This document shows positions 24,286-33,133 of a stretch of 64,000 nt of DNA, in pieces. Made by a program: the position numbers and the translations under genes. Numbering within the stretch: position 1 is the first letter of the stretch; the number at the start of each line of letters is the position of its first letter. The notes beneath the pieces were generated by a model that worked only from the letters and a program-made list of their open reading frames with translations, did not search any database and had not been told where the DNA came from. This stretch comes from Chryseobacterium scophthalmum (GTDB taxonomy: Bacteria > Bacteroidota > Bacteroidia > Flavobacteriales > Weeksellaceae), in the NCBI RefSeq assembly GCF_900143185.1, contig NZ_FSRQ01000002.1, positions 186,001 to 250,000 on the forward strand, given 5' to 3'.

Positions 24286-25935
24286 ATGCTTTCAAGAATT
24301 TACATTAAAAATTTCGCCCTTATTGATGCTCTCGAAGTATCTTTAAAAAATGGTTTACAGGTAATTACCGGTGAAACTGGTGCGGGTAAATCGATTATTC
24401 TCGGTGCTCTTCGATTGGTTTTAGGAGAAAGAGCAGATATAAAATCAATTTCAAAAACTGAAGAAAAAAGTATCGTTGAGACAGAATTTGAACTGAACAA
24501 TCAGTTTAAAAAATTCTTTATTGAAAATGATCTCGATTATGAGCATCAGACAATTATCAGACGAGAAATTTTGCCTTCAGGAAAATCAAGAGCGTTCATC
24601 AATGATGTTCCGGTAACTTTGGATATCTTGAAAGAACTGACTTCTCAGTTGATTGATATTCATTCTCAGTTTGAAACCTCAAATCTTTTTACGTCAGAAT
24701 ATCAGTTTAAAATCATCGACGGACTTTCGGATAATAAAAACCTGATTGAAAATTACCAACAGGATTTTTATGAATTCCAGACTTTAAAAACTCAGCTTAA
24801 AAAATTTCAGACTCAGCTATCAGAAAATACCAAAGAAAGTGATTATAAGCAATTTCTTTTGAGCGAGCTGGAAGATATGAAAATGGATGATGTAAATTAT
24901 CCAGACCTGCAAAATCAGCTTTCTATGCAGGAAAATGCAGGAATGATTTCAGAAAATTTAGGACAGCTTTTATCCAGATTTCATCAGGAAGAAATAGGAA
25001 TTCTTTCTTTTTTTAATGAAGCTAAATCTAAACTTTCTAAAATTGCAGAAGTTTCGACCAACTTTGCAGAGCTTAACGAAAGATTTGAAACGTCTTTTGT
25101 AGAAATCAAGGATATCCTTTCGGAATTGGAAGACGAAGCCGACAGAATTGAAATTAATCCCGAAACTTTAGCCCAACTTTTAGAATTCAACAATAAAATA
25201 AATACCCTTTTTTTAAAACATAATGTTTCTGATATTGAAGATTTAAAAGAAATCAGAGATCAGCTTTCAGGCGAACAGAAAGGAACTGCAGAAATTGAAG
25301 CGTACATCGCACAAATTCTTGAAAACATTTCTAAAAAAGAAAAATCTCTGGAATCTTTAAGCCAGAAACTTTCGAAAAACAGAAAAAAAAGCATTCCTGT
25401 TTTCATTAAAAAAGCAGAAGATTTACTTAAAAAACTCGGACTTGAAAAAGCAAAAGTTGATATTGAAATCAGTGATGCTTCAGAATACAACCAGTTCGGA
25501 AAAGAAAATATTCAATTGTTATTTCAGGCAAATTCAGGGTTTCCTTTAAAGCCTATTCAGACAGCCATTTCAGGTGGTGAAAGATCCCGTGTAATGCTTG
25601 CCGTGAAAAAAATCATTGCTGAAAGCGACGAGCTTCCAACTTTGATTTTAGACGAAATCGACACCGGAGTTTCAGGAAAAGTAGCCGAAGAAATCGGAAA
25701 TCTGATGCGCGAAATGTCTGAAGATATGCAGCTGATCGTTATTTCTCATTTAGCACAGGTTGCTGCAAAAGGAAATGACAATTACAAAGTTGTAAAACAG
25801 GATATTAACGGAAAAACTCAGTCAACGATTATTCCGCTCAACGATGAAGAGAAACTGAACGAAATTGCGCAGCTTATTTCCGGAAGTAAAATCACCGAAG
25901 CCGCATTAACGCAAGCAAAAGAATTAATTGGATAA
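24286..25935 (+). CDS. recN: DNA repair protein RecN
   Basis: A 549-aa SMC-like ATPase acting early in double-strand-break repair. It has the RecN N-terminus MLSRIYIKNFALIDALEV, Walker A GETGAGKS at residues 29-36, and the HSQFE segment. A long coiled-coil middle runs from about 150 to 390. The C-terminal ATPase half has the signature AISGGERSRVMLAVK, Walker B PTLILDEIDTGVSG and the H-loop VISHLAQVAA. The length is normal. Last gene of the bamD-to-recN cluster, followed by a hairpin. Confidence 0.96.
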   Translation: MLSRIYIKNFALIDALEVSLKNGLQVITGETGAGKSIILGALRLVLGERADIKSISKTEEKSIVETEFELNNQFKKFFIENDLDYEHQTIIRREILPSGKSRAFINDVPVTLDILKELTSQLIDIHSQFETSNLFTSEYQFKIIDGLSDNKNLIENYQQDFYEFQTLKTQLKKFQTQLSENTKESDYKQFLLSELEDMKMDDVNYPDLQNQLSMQENAGMISENLGQLLSRFHQEEIGILSFFNEAKSKLSKIAEVSTNFAELNERFETSFVEIKDILSELEDEADRIEINPETLAQLLEFNNKINTLFLKHNVSDIEDLKEIRDQLSGEQKGTAEIEAYIAQILENISKKEKSLESLSQKLSKNRKKSIPVFIKKAEDLLKKLGLEKAKVDIEISDASEYNQFGKENIQLLFQANSGFPLKPIQTAISGGERSRVMLAVKKIIAESDELPTLILDEIDTGVSGKVAEEIGNLMREMSEDMQLIVISHLAQVAAKGNDNYKVVKQDINGKTQSTIIPLNDEEKLNEIAQLISGSKITEAALTQAKELIG

Positions 25936-25941
25936 GAAATT

Positions 25942-25974
25942 GTTGATGGTTTGATAGTTGTCAGTTGATGGTTT
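25942..25974. repeat. Short direct repeat GTTGATGGTTT
   Basis: Two copies of GTTGATGGTTT (25942-25952 and 25964-25974) in the gap after recN. Similar GTTGATAG-type words occur near 63.4 kb, so this looks like a fragment of a low-complexity intergenic repeat family and not a site. Confidence 0.45.
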
Positions 25975-25988
25975 AAATTTAAAATATT

Positions 25989-26014
25989 AAGACTTTTGTT
26001 TTCTCGAAAGTCTT
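25989..26014. terminator. Terminator between recN and the radical-SAM gene
   Basis: AAGACTTT and AAAGTCTT form an 8-bp stem around a 10-nt loop, followed by TTTTT on the plus strand. It serves recN and may also stop the convergent radical-SAM transcript. Confidence 0.7.
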
Positions 26015-26032
26015 TTTTTGCTTTAAATAAAA

Positions 26033-27076
26033 TTAAAACAATCTCAGTTGCTGTTCTTTAGTTCCTGTAAAACCTTCGGTAGAAAGTTTCGGAAATTCTT
26101 TCCCGTCGAAAAACTTTTTCCTTCCGATTTTGAAAGTATTATGAATCATTTCCGCAATATTTCCACTGCCTCTTTGTCTTTCAAAATATCTTTTATCTCC
26201 TAAATTTCCGCCACGCATAGAACGGATTAAATTTAAAACCTTCTGCGCTCTGTCCGGAAACTGAGTTTCAATCCATTTTACAAAAACAGGTTCTACCGTA
26301 TCATTCAGTCTTACCAAAGTATAACCAAAACTCTGAGCTCCTGCTTCAGAAATTGTTTTTAAAATATTCAAAGGTTCATCACTATTCAGCCCCGGAATAA
26401 TAGGAGCAACCATAACATTAACCGGAATATTATTTTCAGAAAGTAATTCTATCGCTTTCAGTTTATTATTTGTCGAACTAGTTCGAGGCTCCATTTTCCT
26501 GCGCAAATCTTCATTGATTGTCGGAATGCTCAATGATACAGAAACTAAATTTTGCTCAGCCATTGGTTTCAGAATATCTATATCACGAAGAACCAATGCA
26601 TTTTTTGTCAAAACATTTACGGGATGCCTGTAATCAAGACAAACCTGCAGAAGTTTTCTGGTAATTTCAAATTGTCTTTCGGCGGGTTGATAACAATCGG
26701 TATTTCCCGACATTAAAATGGGTGCCGGTTTATAACCTCTTTTTTTGAAAAATTTTTCTAATAATTCCGGAGCGTTTTTCTTGACCATTATTTTTCTTTC
26801 AAAATCAATTCCGGCGCTGTAACCCCAATATTCGTGTGTTGGTCTAGCAAAACAATAAGAACATCCATGTTCACAACCCTGATAAGGATTCATGGAATAT
26901 TCCATCGGTAAATCTTCGCTTTTCACCTGATTGACAATTGTTTTAGGAAAAACCTCTGTAAAAGACGTTTTAACTAATTCGAAATCTTCATCTTCAGGCT
27001 CAAAAGTAAATCTGTCGAAACGGTTGATTACATTTCGCTGAGCTCCTTGTCCTTTTATGATATTTTCGTTCTGCAT
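26033..27076 (-). CDS. PA0069-family radical SAM protein
   Basis: A 347-aa radical-SAM enzyme. The 4Fe-4S site is CEHGCSYCFARPTHEYWG, a C-x3-C-x2-C motif at about residues 68-75. This extended form and the N-terminal NRFDRFTFEPEDED segment match the PA0069-like family related to spore photoproduct lyase. ILMSGNTDCYQPAERQF and VSLSIPTINEDLRRKMEPR are other conserved blocks. The natural substrate is unknown. Cytosolic. It is a single gene, convergent with recN, with no obvious TAnnTTTG box in the 130 nt upstream. Confidence 0.9.
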   Translation of the reverse strand: MQNENIIKGQGAQRNVINRFDRFTFEPEDEDFELVKTSFTEVFPKTIVNQVKSEDLPMEYSMNPYQGCEHGCSYCFARPTHEYWGYSAGIDFERKIMVKKNAPELLEKFFKKRGYKPAPILMSGNTDCYQPAERQFEITRKLLQVCLDYRHPVNVLTKNALVLRDIDILKPMAEQNLVSVSLSIPTINEDLRRKMEPRTSSTNNKLKAIELLSENNIPVNVMVAPIIPGLNSDEPLNILKTISEAGAQSFGYTLVRLNDTVEPVFVKWIETQFPDRAQKVLNLIRSMRGGNLGDKRYFERQRGSGNIAEMIHNTFKIGRKKFFDGKEFPKLSTEGFTGTKEQQLRLF

Positions 27077-27147
27077 TTCTGATGTAAAATTATAAACCTT
27101 TCATTCTAAAATAATAAATTTTAACATTAAAGTTTTCCACAAAAAAA

Positions 27148-27183
27148 AATCCAACACCAATAAAATTGGATGCTGGATTTTAA
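27148..27183 (-). terminator. Terminator of the 63-aa membrane protein gene
   Basis: AAAATCCA (27148-27155) with TGGATTTT (27176-27183), plus an inner CCAA/TTGG stem (27159-27171). On the minus strand the exit is a run of T. It lies 27 nt past the small gene's stop. Confidence 0.65.
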
Positions 27184-27209
27184 AAAAATCTATATCTATT
27201 TACTACTTC

Positions 27210-27401
27210 TTACTTTAATGCGAAAAACTCGATACCATGATCGTCTTCAACATTTTTTTTATCAAAATGTCTGTGATGATCTGAATAGTACTCGTTATAT
27301 TTTTTATGTTTTTTACTTAAAATTTTCTTTACGCTTAAAAAACTTAATACTGCCAAAAGACCTACTCCTCCTGCCAGTAAAACTCCTACTTCTTTTTTCA
27401 T
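27210..27401 (-). CDS. Small single-span membrane protein
   Basis: A 63-aa protein I do not recognise by name. The first 25 residues form one hydrophobic helix (VGVLLAGGVGLLAVLSFLSVKK), followed by a basic and then histidine/aspartate-rich tail (HKKYNEYYSDHHRHFDKKNVEDDH), probably cytosolic. It has a proper start, its own terminator and normal composition, so it is likely a real gene. Short proteins of this kind are common in Chryseobacterium. The tail could bind metal, but that is a guess. Confidence 0.65.
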   Translation of the reverse strand: MKKEVGVLLAGGVGLLAVLSFLSVKKILSKKHKKYNEYYSDHHRHFDKKNVEDDHGIEFFALK

Positions 27402-27562
27402 GTTTTTTACGATTTTGTATTGTGTTATATCAAATAGTGTACCTTTTTATATTTCTGAAACAACAAATTTTGTTAATATCTAAAGGAATTTGTTAAAGCT
27501 GAATTAAAATAAACCTGTGCAATTATGGTTTAATAATTGTAGTAATTAACTAAAATATTATT

Positions 27563-27907
27563 ATGGAAAGATCAGAAAACAATGACCAAATGACAACCCT
27601 GAGTCAGGTCATGGAAACCTTGAGAAAAAGGGGAATTCACAAAGAATTCAGAATGAACGAGCAATGCCAAATGAAATATGACAACTCTGAAAAAAATTAT
27701 CTTCCGGAAGAATTATCAATTCTGAAAACTTACCGCTTTGAAGGCGACAGTAATCCGGATGATAATGTTGCTTTGTATGTATTGCAGGATAATGAGCAAA
27801 ATCTAGGAATTATCATTGATTCTTATGGTGCAGAAAGTAATTATCCAGGAGAGGAATTTGACACCTTCCTTCGTGCTATTCCGATTCAGGAGAGCGACGA
27901 ATATTAA
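27563..27907 (+). CDS. Conserved small protein often labelled phosphoribosylpyrophosphate synthetase
   Basis: A 114-aa cytosolic protein. The pattern LSQVMETLRKRGIHKEFRMN, then LKTYRFEGDSNPDDNVALYVL and GIIIDSYGAES belongs to a short family widespread in Bacteroidota. I recall databases calling members phosphoribosylpyrophosphate synthetase. That name is not supported here: the protein is far too short and has no PRPP-binding loop. Function is unknown. It is acidic, with no membrane segment, and is transcribed alone, ending at a hairpin shared with the convergent AsmA-like gene. Confidence 0.75.
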   Translation: MERSENNDQMTTLSQVMETLRKRGIHKEFRMNEQCQMKYDNSEKNYLPEELSILKTYRFEGDSNPDDNVALYVLQDNEQNLGIIIDSYGAESNYPGEEFDTFLRAIPIQESDEY

Positions 27908-27930
27908 ATCAAACTCAATCAATATATAAA

Positions 27931-27958
27931 AATCCCGAAATTATTCAGTTTCGGGATT
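27931..27958. terminator. Bidirectional hairpin overlapping the end of the AsmA-like gene
   Basis: AATCCCGAAA and TTTCGGGATT, a perfect 10-bp stem. The stop codon of the minus-strand gene (27941-27943) lies in the loop, so one arm is inside its last codons. It serves both convergent genes. Confidence 0.75.
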
Positions 27959-30640
27959 CTCTTTTTTCTTAAATATTTTTTTGAACAAGCCTTTCTTTTC
28001 TTTTGGCTTTTCAGATTTCTTTTCCTCTTTTGGTATATTGGTTTTAGGTGAAGCTAGTTCTTTAGAAATATCTTCCTTTGCCTGTTTCACAGAGTTTTTC
28101 ACGTCTTTCACGCTACTCTTCACATCTTTCACTGTATTTACAGCTCCTTCAACGGTCTTTTTAGTTTTGTCAATGTTTATTCCGATTAACGTTTTCTTTA
28201 AACCATCTTCAATACCTTTCCAGAACATATTGAAAAATGATTTTGTAGGATCTCTTTCTACACCTTCTACCACAACCGATTCCGGAAACTTGCCCGAATC
28301 TGTTTTAATGAAAATATTGGCAACCGCACTCAAAACTCCTTTTTTCTCTTTGCTGTTTTTATCTAAAATCGAAATTTTAAGATCTTTATGTTTAATATTA
28401 AATGTTCCTCCAATTCCTTTCGGATTTCCTTTAAAATTAAAAAGCATCTGCTGAATTGTTCCCGTTGCCGAAACACTTAGATAAGGCACGACAAATGAGT
28501 TTAAAGCCGTCGCAGGAATATTGTCTAAATTACCCGCAATTGTAAAACGATCTCCCTGATCAGCCGTATTGAAACCCCAATTCACGGAGAGTGGTGAAGA
28601 TTTCATAAACATACAGTCGATCTTGATTTGTACATTAGTGGGTTTTCCTTTCATTTTAGCAGAGTTCAGGTTTTTTACATTCATATTAAAATTACTGAAT
28701 GTCAGTTTTCCTGGTCCGCTGCTTTTTGGGGTATCTTCTTCGTATTCTAAAATCGAATTTTTTAGATTTAAATTATTGATATACATCGGAACTTTAATCG
28801 ATCTCAACATTCTAGAGTACAAAGGTTTTATTTTCGGATCATCTGCCGGAATTTTACTTCTGAAAATATTGGCATTGGCAGAATTTACCGTAACATTGGT
28901 CGCATTAATAAATTTATTTTCAGAGAATAAATCCCAATTTCCTTGTGCCGAAATACTATTTACTTTAATATCATACAAATCACTTTCCACAGGAATCATT
29001 CTGATAAACTGGGCTCTGGAAACCAATGGCGTCATGGTAAATTGATTGACATCAATTTTATTTTTACTTAAAGCTAAAGCAGCAACGTTCATTTTATAGA
29101 ACTTTGTTTTGTACACAAAATTTCTGGTTGAGAGTGAATAATCTTTCACTTTTACCGCCATTCCGTTTTTGGCTGTATTTTCTACCAACTCAAGCTGATT
29201 AACAGTTGCATTGAGATCGTTAAAAGTTAAAGGCTGATTTTTGCTTTCGTAAGTAATATTTGAATTTTTAACTGAAATTTTTCTTACCACAATCGGAAAC
29301 TGAATTCCTGTGACTGCTTCTTTTTTCTTCGGAACAGCATTTCCTGCAGTAATTTTACCGTTAATTCCATCAATCAGAACATCTTTAACGTCGAGATTTA
29401 ATTTCCTATCAACAAATTTGAAATCATTGATGGCAAACTGAACCAGATTTGTTTTAAAATCCATTCCCATTTTGGATGAACTGGTATGTTTTGCGACAAT
29501 GTTTCGGATTTGCCCGCCTTTCGGATTTAGAATAAAACTTTCAACAGAAATATTTTGCTGATCATTGTAATGAATTCCTTTTCCTGCAATTTTAAAATCT
29601 TTGTAAAGTACAGGGATCACTTCTTTCGAACTTTCTTTGGTAAGCTCTAATTTATTGATATTAACATTTAAATCTTCCACAAAAAACAAATCAGATTCAT
29701 CAGCTTTTACAACCTGAACTTTAGCATGATTCAATTGAATATCATCTAAATTAAGCTCAAAATTCCGTTTCTTTTCAACTTTTTTAACAGCAGAAACTCC
29801 TGTTTTATAAACTTTTATAAAAGGATTTTGAAAGTCTGCATTTGCTAATGAAACTTTATTTTTTTTCAGAACAATATCCTTAAAATTCATTTTAGGAATA
29901 CTGAACTGAAACATTTGCGTTTTTTTAGGATAAGTTTTTTTAAACTGTTCAAATGAAATAATCGGTGTCAACTGAAGGTTTTCAACAGACATTTGCCCAT
30001 TTGCAGTAGCAATTTTATCAATTTTTAAAGTATAAATATCATTCGGCTGGAAGAAAAAATCTTTCCCGCGAATACTGTAGCGATCAAAAACAACAGGAAG
30101 TTTATTTTCTACAGATTCTTCTGTCATCTGAAGATTTTCAACAAACAAATCAAGCTCATCTACACCTACGAACTTCTGTTTGGTATATTTAAAAACATTG
30201 ATTGTTCCTTTATTAATTCTGATATTTTCAAAATTGACAGGATTTCTTTTTTTACCCGTTTTTTTGTCGACGGGTTTTGCCAAAATAATATTGAGATTCG
30301 GTTTTGAAAGCAGTAAATCTGATGAGCTTATTGTTTTATTAAACAATGCATCATAAATTCCAAAACGACTGATTTTTAAAGTATCAATTGTTCCCTGAAG
30401 TCCAATAACATTAGTGTTTTTCGGATCTTTATTGTTGACAGTGATTCCGGTTGCAAAAATATTTCCGGTTCCCAAATCTACATCCAGCGATTTGTACGAA
30501 ACCTTGTAAGCTGTATTTTTTTTGATATAATCAGGAAGTTGGGTTTTCAGCCAGATATTAAGTCCGAAATTGGCAATCAGAACAAGCCCGAAAACAATTC
30601 CCAGACCTATCAAAAGCTTTTTAACCCAAGGTTTCTTCAT
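27941..30640 (-). CDS. Large AsmA/DUF748-like envelope protein
   Basis: An 899-aa protein with a single N-terminal membrane helix (WVKKLLIGLGIVFGLVLIANFGLNI, about 4-28). A long periplasmic region follows, made of repeated beta-rich units such as INKGTINVFKYTKQ, LDDIQLNHAKVQVVK and VRKISVKNSNITYESKNQ. This is the architecture of AsmA/TamB-like and DUF748 proteins, which are thought to bridge the membranes and move or organise lipids. The C-terminal 110 residues are a lysine/glutamate-rich coiled region with TVKDVKSSVKDVKNSVKQ repeats. It is followed by no partner gene; DUF2797 lies just upstream on the same strand. Lipid transport is inferred from family only. Confidence 0.78.
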   Translation of the reverse strand: MKKPWVKKLLIGLGIVFGLVLIANFGLNIWLKTQLPDYIKKNTAYKVSYKSLDVDLGTGNIFATGITVNNKDPKNTNVIGLQGTIDTLKISRFGIYDALFNKTISSSDLLLSKPNLNIILAKPVDKKTGKKRNPVNFENIRINKGTINVFKYTKQKFVGVDELDLFVENLQMTEESVENKLPVVFDRYSIRGKDFFFQPNDIYTLKIDKIATANGQMSVENLQLTPIISFEQFKKTYPKKTQMFQFSIPKMNFKDIVLKKNKVSLANADFQNPFIKVYKTGVSAVKKVEKKRNFELNLDDIQLNHAKVQVVKADESDLFFVEDLNVNINKLELTKESSKEVIPVLYKDFKIAGKGIHYNDQQNISVESFILNPKGGQIRNIVAKHTSSSKMGMDFKTNLVQFAINDFKFVDRKLNLDVKDVLIDGINGKITAGNAVPKKKEAVTGIQFPIVVRKISVKNSNITYESKNQPLTFNDLNATVNQLELVENTAKNGMAVKVKDYSLSTRNFVYKTKFYKMNVAALALSKNKIDVNQFTMTPLVSRAQFIRMIPVESDLYDIKVNSISAQGNWDLFSENKFINATNVTVNSANANIFRSKIPADDPKIKPLYSRMLRSIKVPMYINNLNLKNSILEYEEDTPKSSGPGKLTFSNFNMNVKNLNSAKMKGKPTNVQIKIDCMFMKSSPLSVNWGFNTADQGDRFTIAGNLDNIPATALNSFVVPYLSVSATGTIQQMLFNFKGNPKGIGGTFNIKHKDLKISILDKNSKEKKGVLSAVANIFIKTDSGKFPESVVVEGVERDPTKSFFNMFWKGIEDGLKKTLIGINIDKTKKTVEGAVNTVKDVKSSVKDVKNSVKQAKEDISKELASPKTNIPKEEKKSEKPKEKKGLFKKIFKKKENPETE

Positions 30641-30664
30641 TATTATACATTTAAATACAGTCGA

Positions 30665-31462
30665 TTAATTTTTCACAGTCAACTCAATCACATATCCTTC
30701 ATGTCCTCTTACGTTCATAAAGTTTCCACCTTCAAAACTCAGATATTGTCCTTTAATACCGTTTAATACCGCTGTAAACTCAGGCTTTTTATCTAAAGTG
30801 AATGAAGCAACTTTTTCAGGTTTTGAAAATGGATAATCAAACTTCCACATTTCTTCACCTTCAGAATAGAATTTCTGAAAATCATCAGGAAAATATTCTC
30901 TTATTTTCTGCTGAAAATCTATCAAATCTATCTCGTCCTCAAAATCATCCTGCAGCATCTTTCTCCAGTTGGTTTTATCGGCAAGATGTTCCTTCAGGGC
31001 AACTTCTATCATCCCGGCTTCGTATCGGTTTTCTGTTCTCGCAATCGGTAAAGCAAATGTTGCGCCTTGGTCGATCCATCGTGTCGGAATTTGTGTATTT
31101 CTTGTCACGCCCACTTTTACATCTCCTGTATAAGCTAAATATACGGTATGTGGCTGCAATTGGATTTGTTTTTCTACTTCCAAATCTCTTTCGCCAATTC
31201 CCAAATGCGCTGTAGAAAGTTCCGGACGAATAATTGTGTCACTCGCATAAGGACTTTCAAAAAAGCAACTTTTACAAAATCCCATTCTGTAGATGGTCTT
31301 ATCTAATCCACAATTTACACATTGGAAACCTGTATGTTTTATCGTTAATTCTTTACCAAACAATTCATTCATATGAATAAGATCACATGAAAGATTAAGA
31401 TAATATTGGATAGGTTGATCATTGAAAGTTGTCATTTTTAAAATTTGCCCTTGAAACTGCAT
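30665..31462 (-). CDS. DUF2797 family protein
   Basis: A 265-aa cytosolic protein of the DUF2797 family, function unknown. I use the ATG at 31460-31462 (MQFQGQILKM), which begins the family's conserved N-terminus. An upstream ATG adds 15 residues with poor composition. A zinc-ribbon-like pair of motifs, CVNCG and CKSC, lies near residues 47-67. Downstream are AYTGDVKVGVTR, IPTRWIDQGA and FDYPFSKPEKV, the core of the family and reminiscent of GIY-YIG-type folds. It ends 24 nt before the AsmA-like gene starts, so the two may share a transcript. Confidence 0.85.
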   Translation of the reverse strand: MQFQGQILKMTTFNDQPIQYYLNLSCDLIHMNELFGKELTIKHTGFQCVNCGLDKTIYRMGFCKSCFFESPYASDTIIRPELSTAHLGIGERDLEVEKQIQLQPHTVYLAYTGDVKVGVTRNTQIPTRWIDQGATFALPIARTENRYEAGMIEVALKEHLADKTNWRKMLQDDFEDEIDLIDFQQKIREYFPDDFQKFYSEGEEMWKFDYPFSKPEKVASFTLDKKPEFTAVLNGIKGQYLSFEGGNFMNVRGHEGYVIELTVKN

Positions 31463-31605
31463 GTTAAATAATTTAAAAGTAAAAGTACAAAAACAAGAAA
31501 CATTCACATCATCGTTTTTTAAATGCTTTTCTTTAAATTTTGATCCCCATTTTATTTAGCTTTAAATATTATCAATTTATTAAAGGAAAGAAATTCTTAA
31601 ATTTA

Positions 31606-31613
31606 TACTTTTG
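31606..31613 (+). promoter_or_regulatory. -7 element of the epimerase gene
   Basis: TACTTTTG, 18 nt before the ATG at 31632. I see no well-placed TTG upstream. Confidence 0.55.
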
Positions 31614-31631
31614 TGTAACTAAAACACTCAG

Positions 31632-32654
31632 ATGACATATCTCGTAACAGGAGGAAGCGGATTTATTGGTTCTCATTTAATAGAAAAATTATTGAAAGAA
31701 GGACATTCTGTCATAAACATTGACAATTTTGATGATTTTTATGATTATAAGATAAAAATTAAAAATACTTTAGCTTCTCTTGAAAAAAATCTTGATTTTG
31801 AATTTTCTGAAAAAGAAAATGATATTCAAAATTTAATTTCTATTTCAAAATCAGAATCTTACACTTTATATTTCCAGGATATCCGAGACAAAAATGGTTT
31901 AGAGAAAATATTTCAAAATCATCCGATTGATTTAATCATCCATTTGGCAGCTCTTGCCGGAGTACGTCCTTCAATTGAAAGACCTTTAGAATATGAAGAG
32001 GTCAATGTTCGCGGAACAATGAATCTTTGGGAACTGTGCAATCAATTTAATATTAAAAAGTTTGTTTGCGCTTCATCGTCAAGTGTTTATGGCAATAATG
32101 AAAAAACTCCGTTCTCTGAAACTGATAATGTAGACCAACCCATTTCACCGTATGCGGCAACAAAAAAAAGCGGAGAAGTTTTAGGACATGTTTATCACAG
32201 TTTATATGGAATAGACATCATTCAGCTTAGGTTTTTTACGGTTTACGGACCAAGACAAAGACCTGATTTGGCGATTCACAAATTCACAAAACTCATTTCA
32301 GAAAACAAAGAAATCCCTTTCTACGGAGATGGAAACACAGCAAGAGATTACACTTATATAGACGACATCATTGATGGAATCTTAAAATCAGTCAATTATT
32401 TAGAGAAAAATTACGACATCTATGAAATTATCAATTTAGGTGAGAGCGAAGTTGTCACTTTATCTGAAATGTTGTCAGAAATTGAAAAAAATCTTAATAA
32501 AACTGCCATCAAAAAAATACTGCCATTACAGCCGGGTGATGTGCAGAAAACCAGCGCAGACATTACAAAAGCTAAAAATCTGATTGGTTATAATCCCACC
32601 ACAAACTTCCAAAATGGCACAAAAAAATTTGTGGAATGGTTTTTGAGAAAATGA
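31632..32654 (+). CDS. NAD-dependent sugar-nucleotide epimerase (UDP-glucuronate 4-epimerase-like)
   Basis: A 340-aa extended short-chain dehydrogenase/reductase. The NAD loop is TGGSGFIGSH at residues 6-15. The catalytic set is the serine in CASSSSVYG and the Y-x3-K in YAATK, with HLAALAGVRPSIE and FFTVYGPRQRPDLA as substrate-side motifs. These wordings match UDP-glucuronate 4-epimerase/CapI-type enzymes, which make UDP-galacturonate for surface polysaccharide. UDP-glucose 4-epimerase activity cannot be excluded. Compared with many relatives it has a longer insert around residues 40-75. No polysaccharide cluster is adjacent. Confidence 0.88.
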   Translation: MTYLVTGGSGFIGSHLIEKLLKEGHSVINIDNFDDFYDYKIKIKNTLASLEKNLDFEFSEKENDIQNLISISKSESYTLYFQDIRDKNGLEKIFQNHPIDLIIHLAALAGVRPSIERPLEYEEVNVRGTMNLWELCNQFNIKKFVCASSSSVYGNNEKTPFSETDNVDQPISPYAATKKSGEVLGHVYHSLYGIDIIQLRFFTVYGPRQRPDLAIHKFTKLISENKEIPFYGDGNTARDYTYIDDIIDGILKSVNYLEKNYDIYEIINLGESEVVTLSEMLSEIEKNLNKTAIKKILPLQPGDVQKTSADITKAKNLIGYNPTTNFQNGTKKFVEWFLRK

Positions 32655-32769
32655 CATCAACCTACTGCGATTGCACTCATAAAAGCATTTGCAGTAAAAT
32701 ATAGACAAAAATTAACAAAAGAATTGAAAATCAAGTCATAAAAAAAGTTTATAATATAAGCTATTTTTA

Positions 32770-32777
32770 TACTTTTG
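32770..32777 (+). promoter_or_regulatory. -7 element of the DUF2795 gene
   Basis: TACTTTTG, 16 nt before the ATG at 32794. Confidence 0.55.
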
Positions 32778-32793
32778 CAAAAAATAATAAATT

Positions 32794-33015
32794 ATGTACT
32801 GGACATTAGAATTAGCTTCATATTTAAGCGACGCACCTTGGCCGATGACAAAAGCAGAACTTATCGACTATGCAATAAGAACTGGTGCACCAATGGAAGT
32901 GGTAGAAAACCTTCAGGCAATCGAAGATGAAGGAGAAATTTATGATGCTATCGATGAAATTTGGAGCGACTATCCAACAGATGAAGATTATCTTTGGAAC
33001 GAAGACGAATATTAA
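32794..33015 (+). CDS. DUF2795 family small acidic protein
   Basis: A 73-aa strongly acidic cytosolic protein matching the DUF2795 family (WTLELASYLSDAPWPMTKAELIDYAIRTGAP). It is rich in aspartate and glutamate towards the C-terminus (EDEGEIYDAIDEIWSDYPTDEDYLW). Function unknown; the helical N-terminal part resembles small regulatory or stress proteins. It has its own promoter and terminator, and therefore looks like a well-expressed monocistron just upstream of secA. Confidence 0.85.
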   Translation: MYWTLELASYLSDAPWPMTKAELIDYAIRTGAPMEVVENLQAIEDEGEIYDAIDEIWSDYPTDEDYLWNEDEY

Positions 33016-33027
33016 TGAAAAGCATTT

Positions 33028-33058
33028 AAGCTTTAGGTGGTATACTTAAAGCTTTTTT
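33028..33058 (+). terminator. Terminator of the DUF2795 gene
   Basis: AAGCTTTA and TAAAGCTT, an 8-bp stem with an 11-nt loop followed by TTTT, beginning 13 nt after the stop. Confidence 0.65.
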
Positions 33059-33133
33059 AAATATATAATACACACCAAAGCGTGTAATTTTAATATGCTT
33101 AAAGCAATAAGCTTTGAGCTTAAATCAAATTCT

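Noticed and set aside
27563..27907. Phosphoribosylpyrophosphate synthetase
   Set aside because: The 114-aa protein lacks the PRPP loop and is a third of the required length. I consider the common database name a propagated error.
33095..33133. Upstream start for secA
   Set aside because: The extra 13 residues have no counterpart in SecA, and the next ATG gives the canonical N-terminus.
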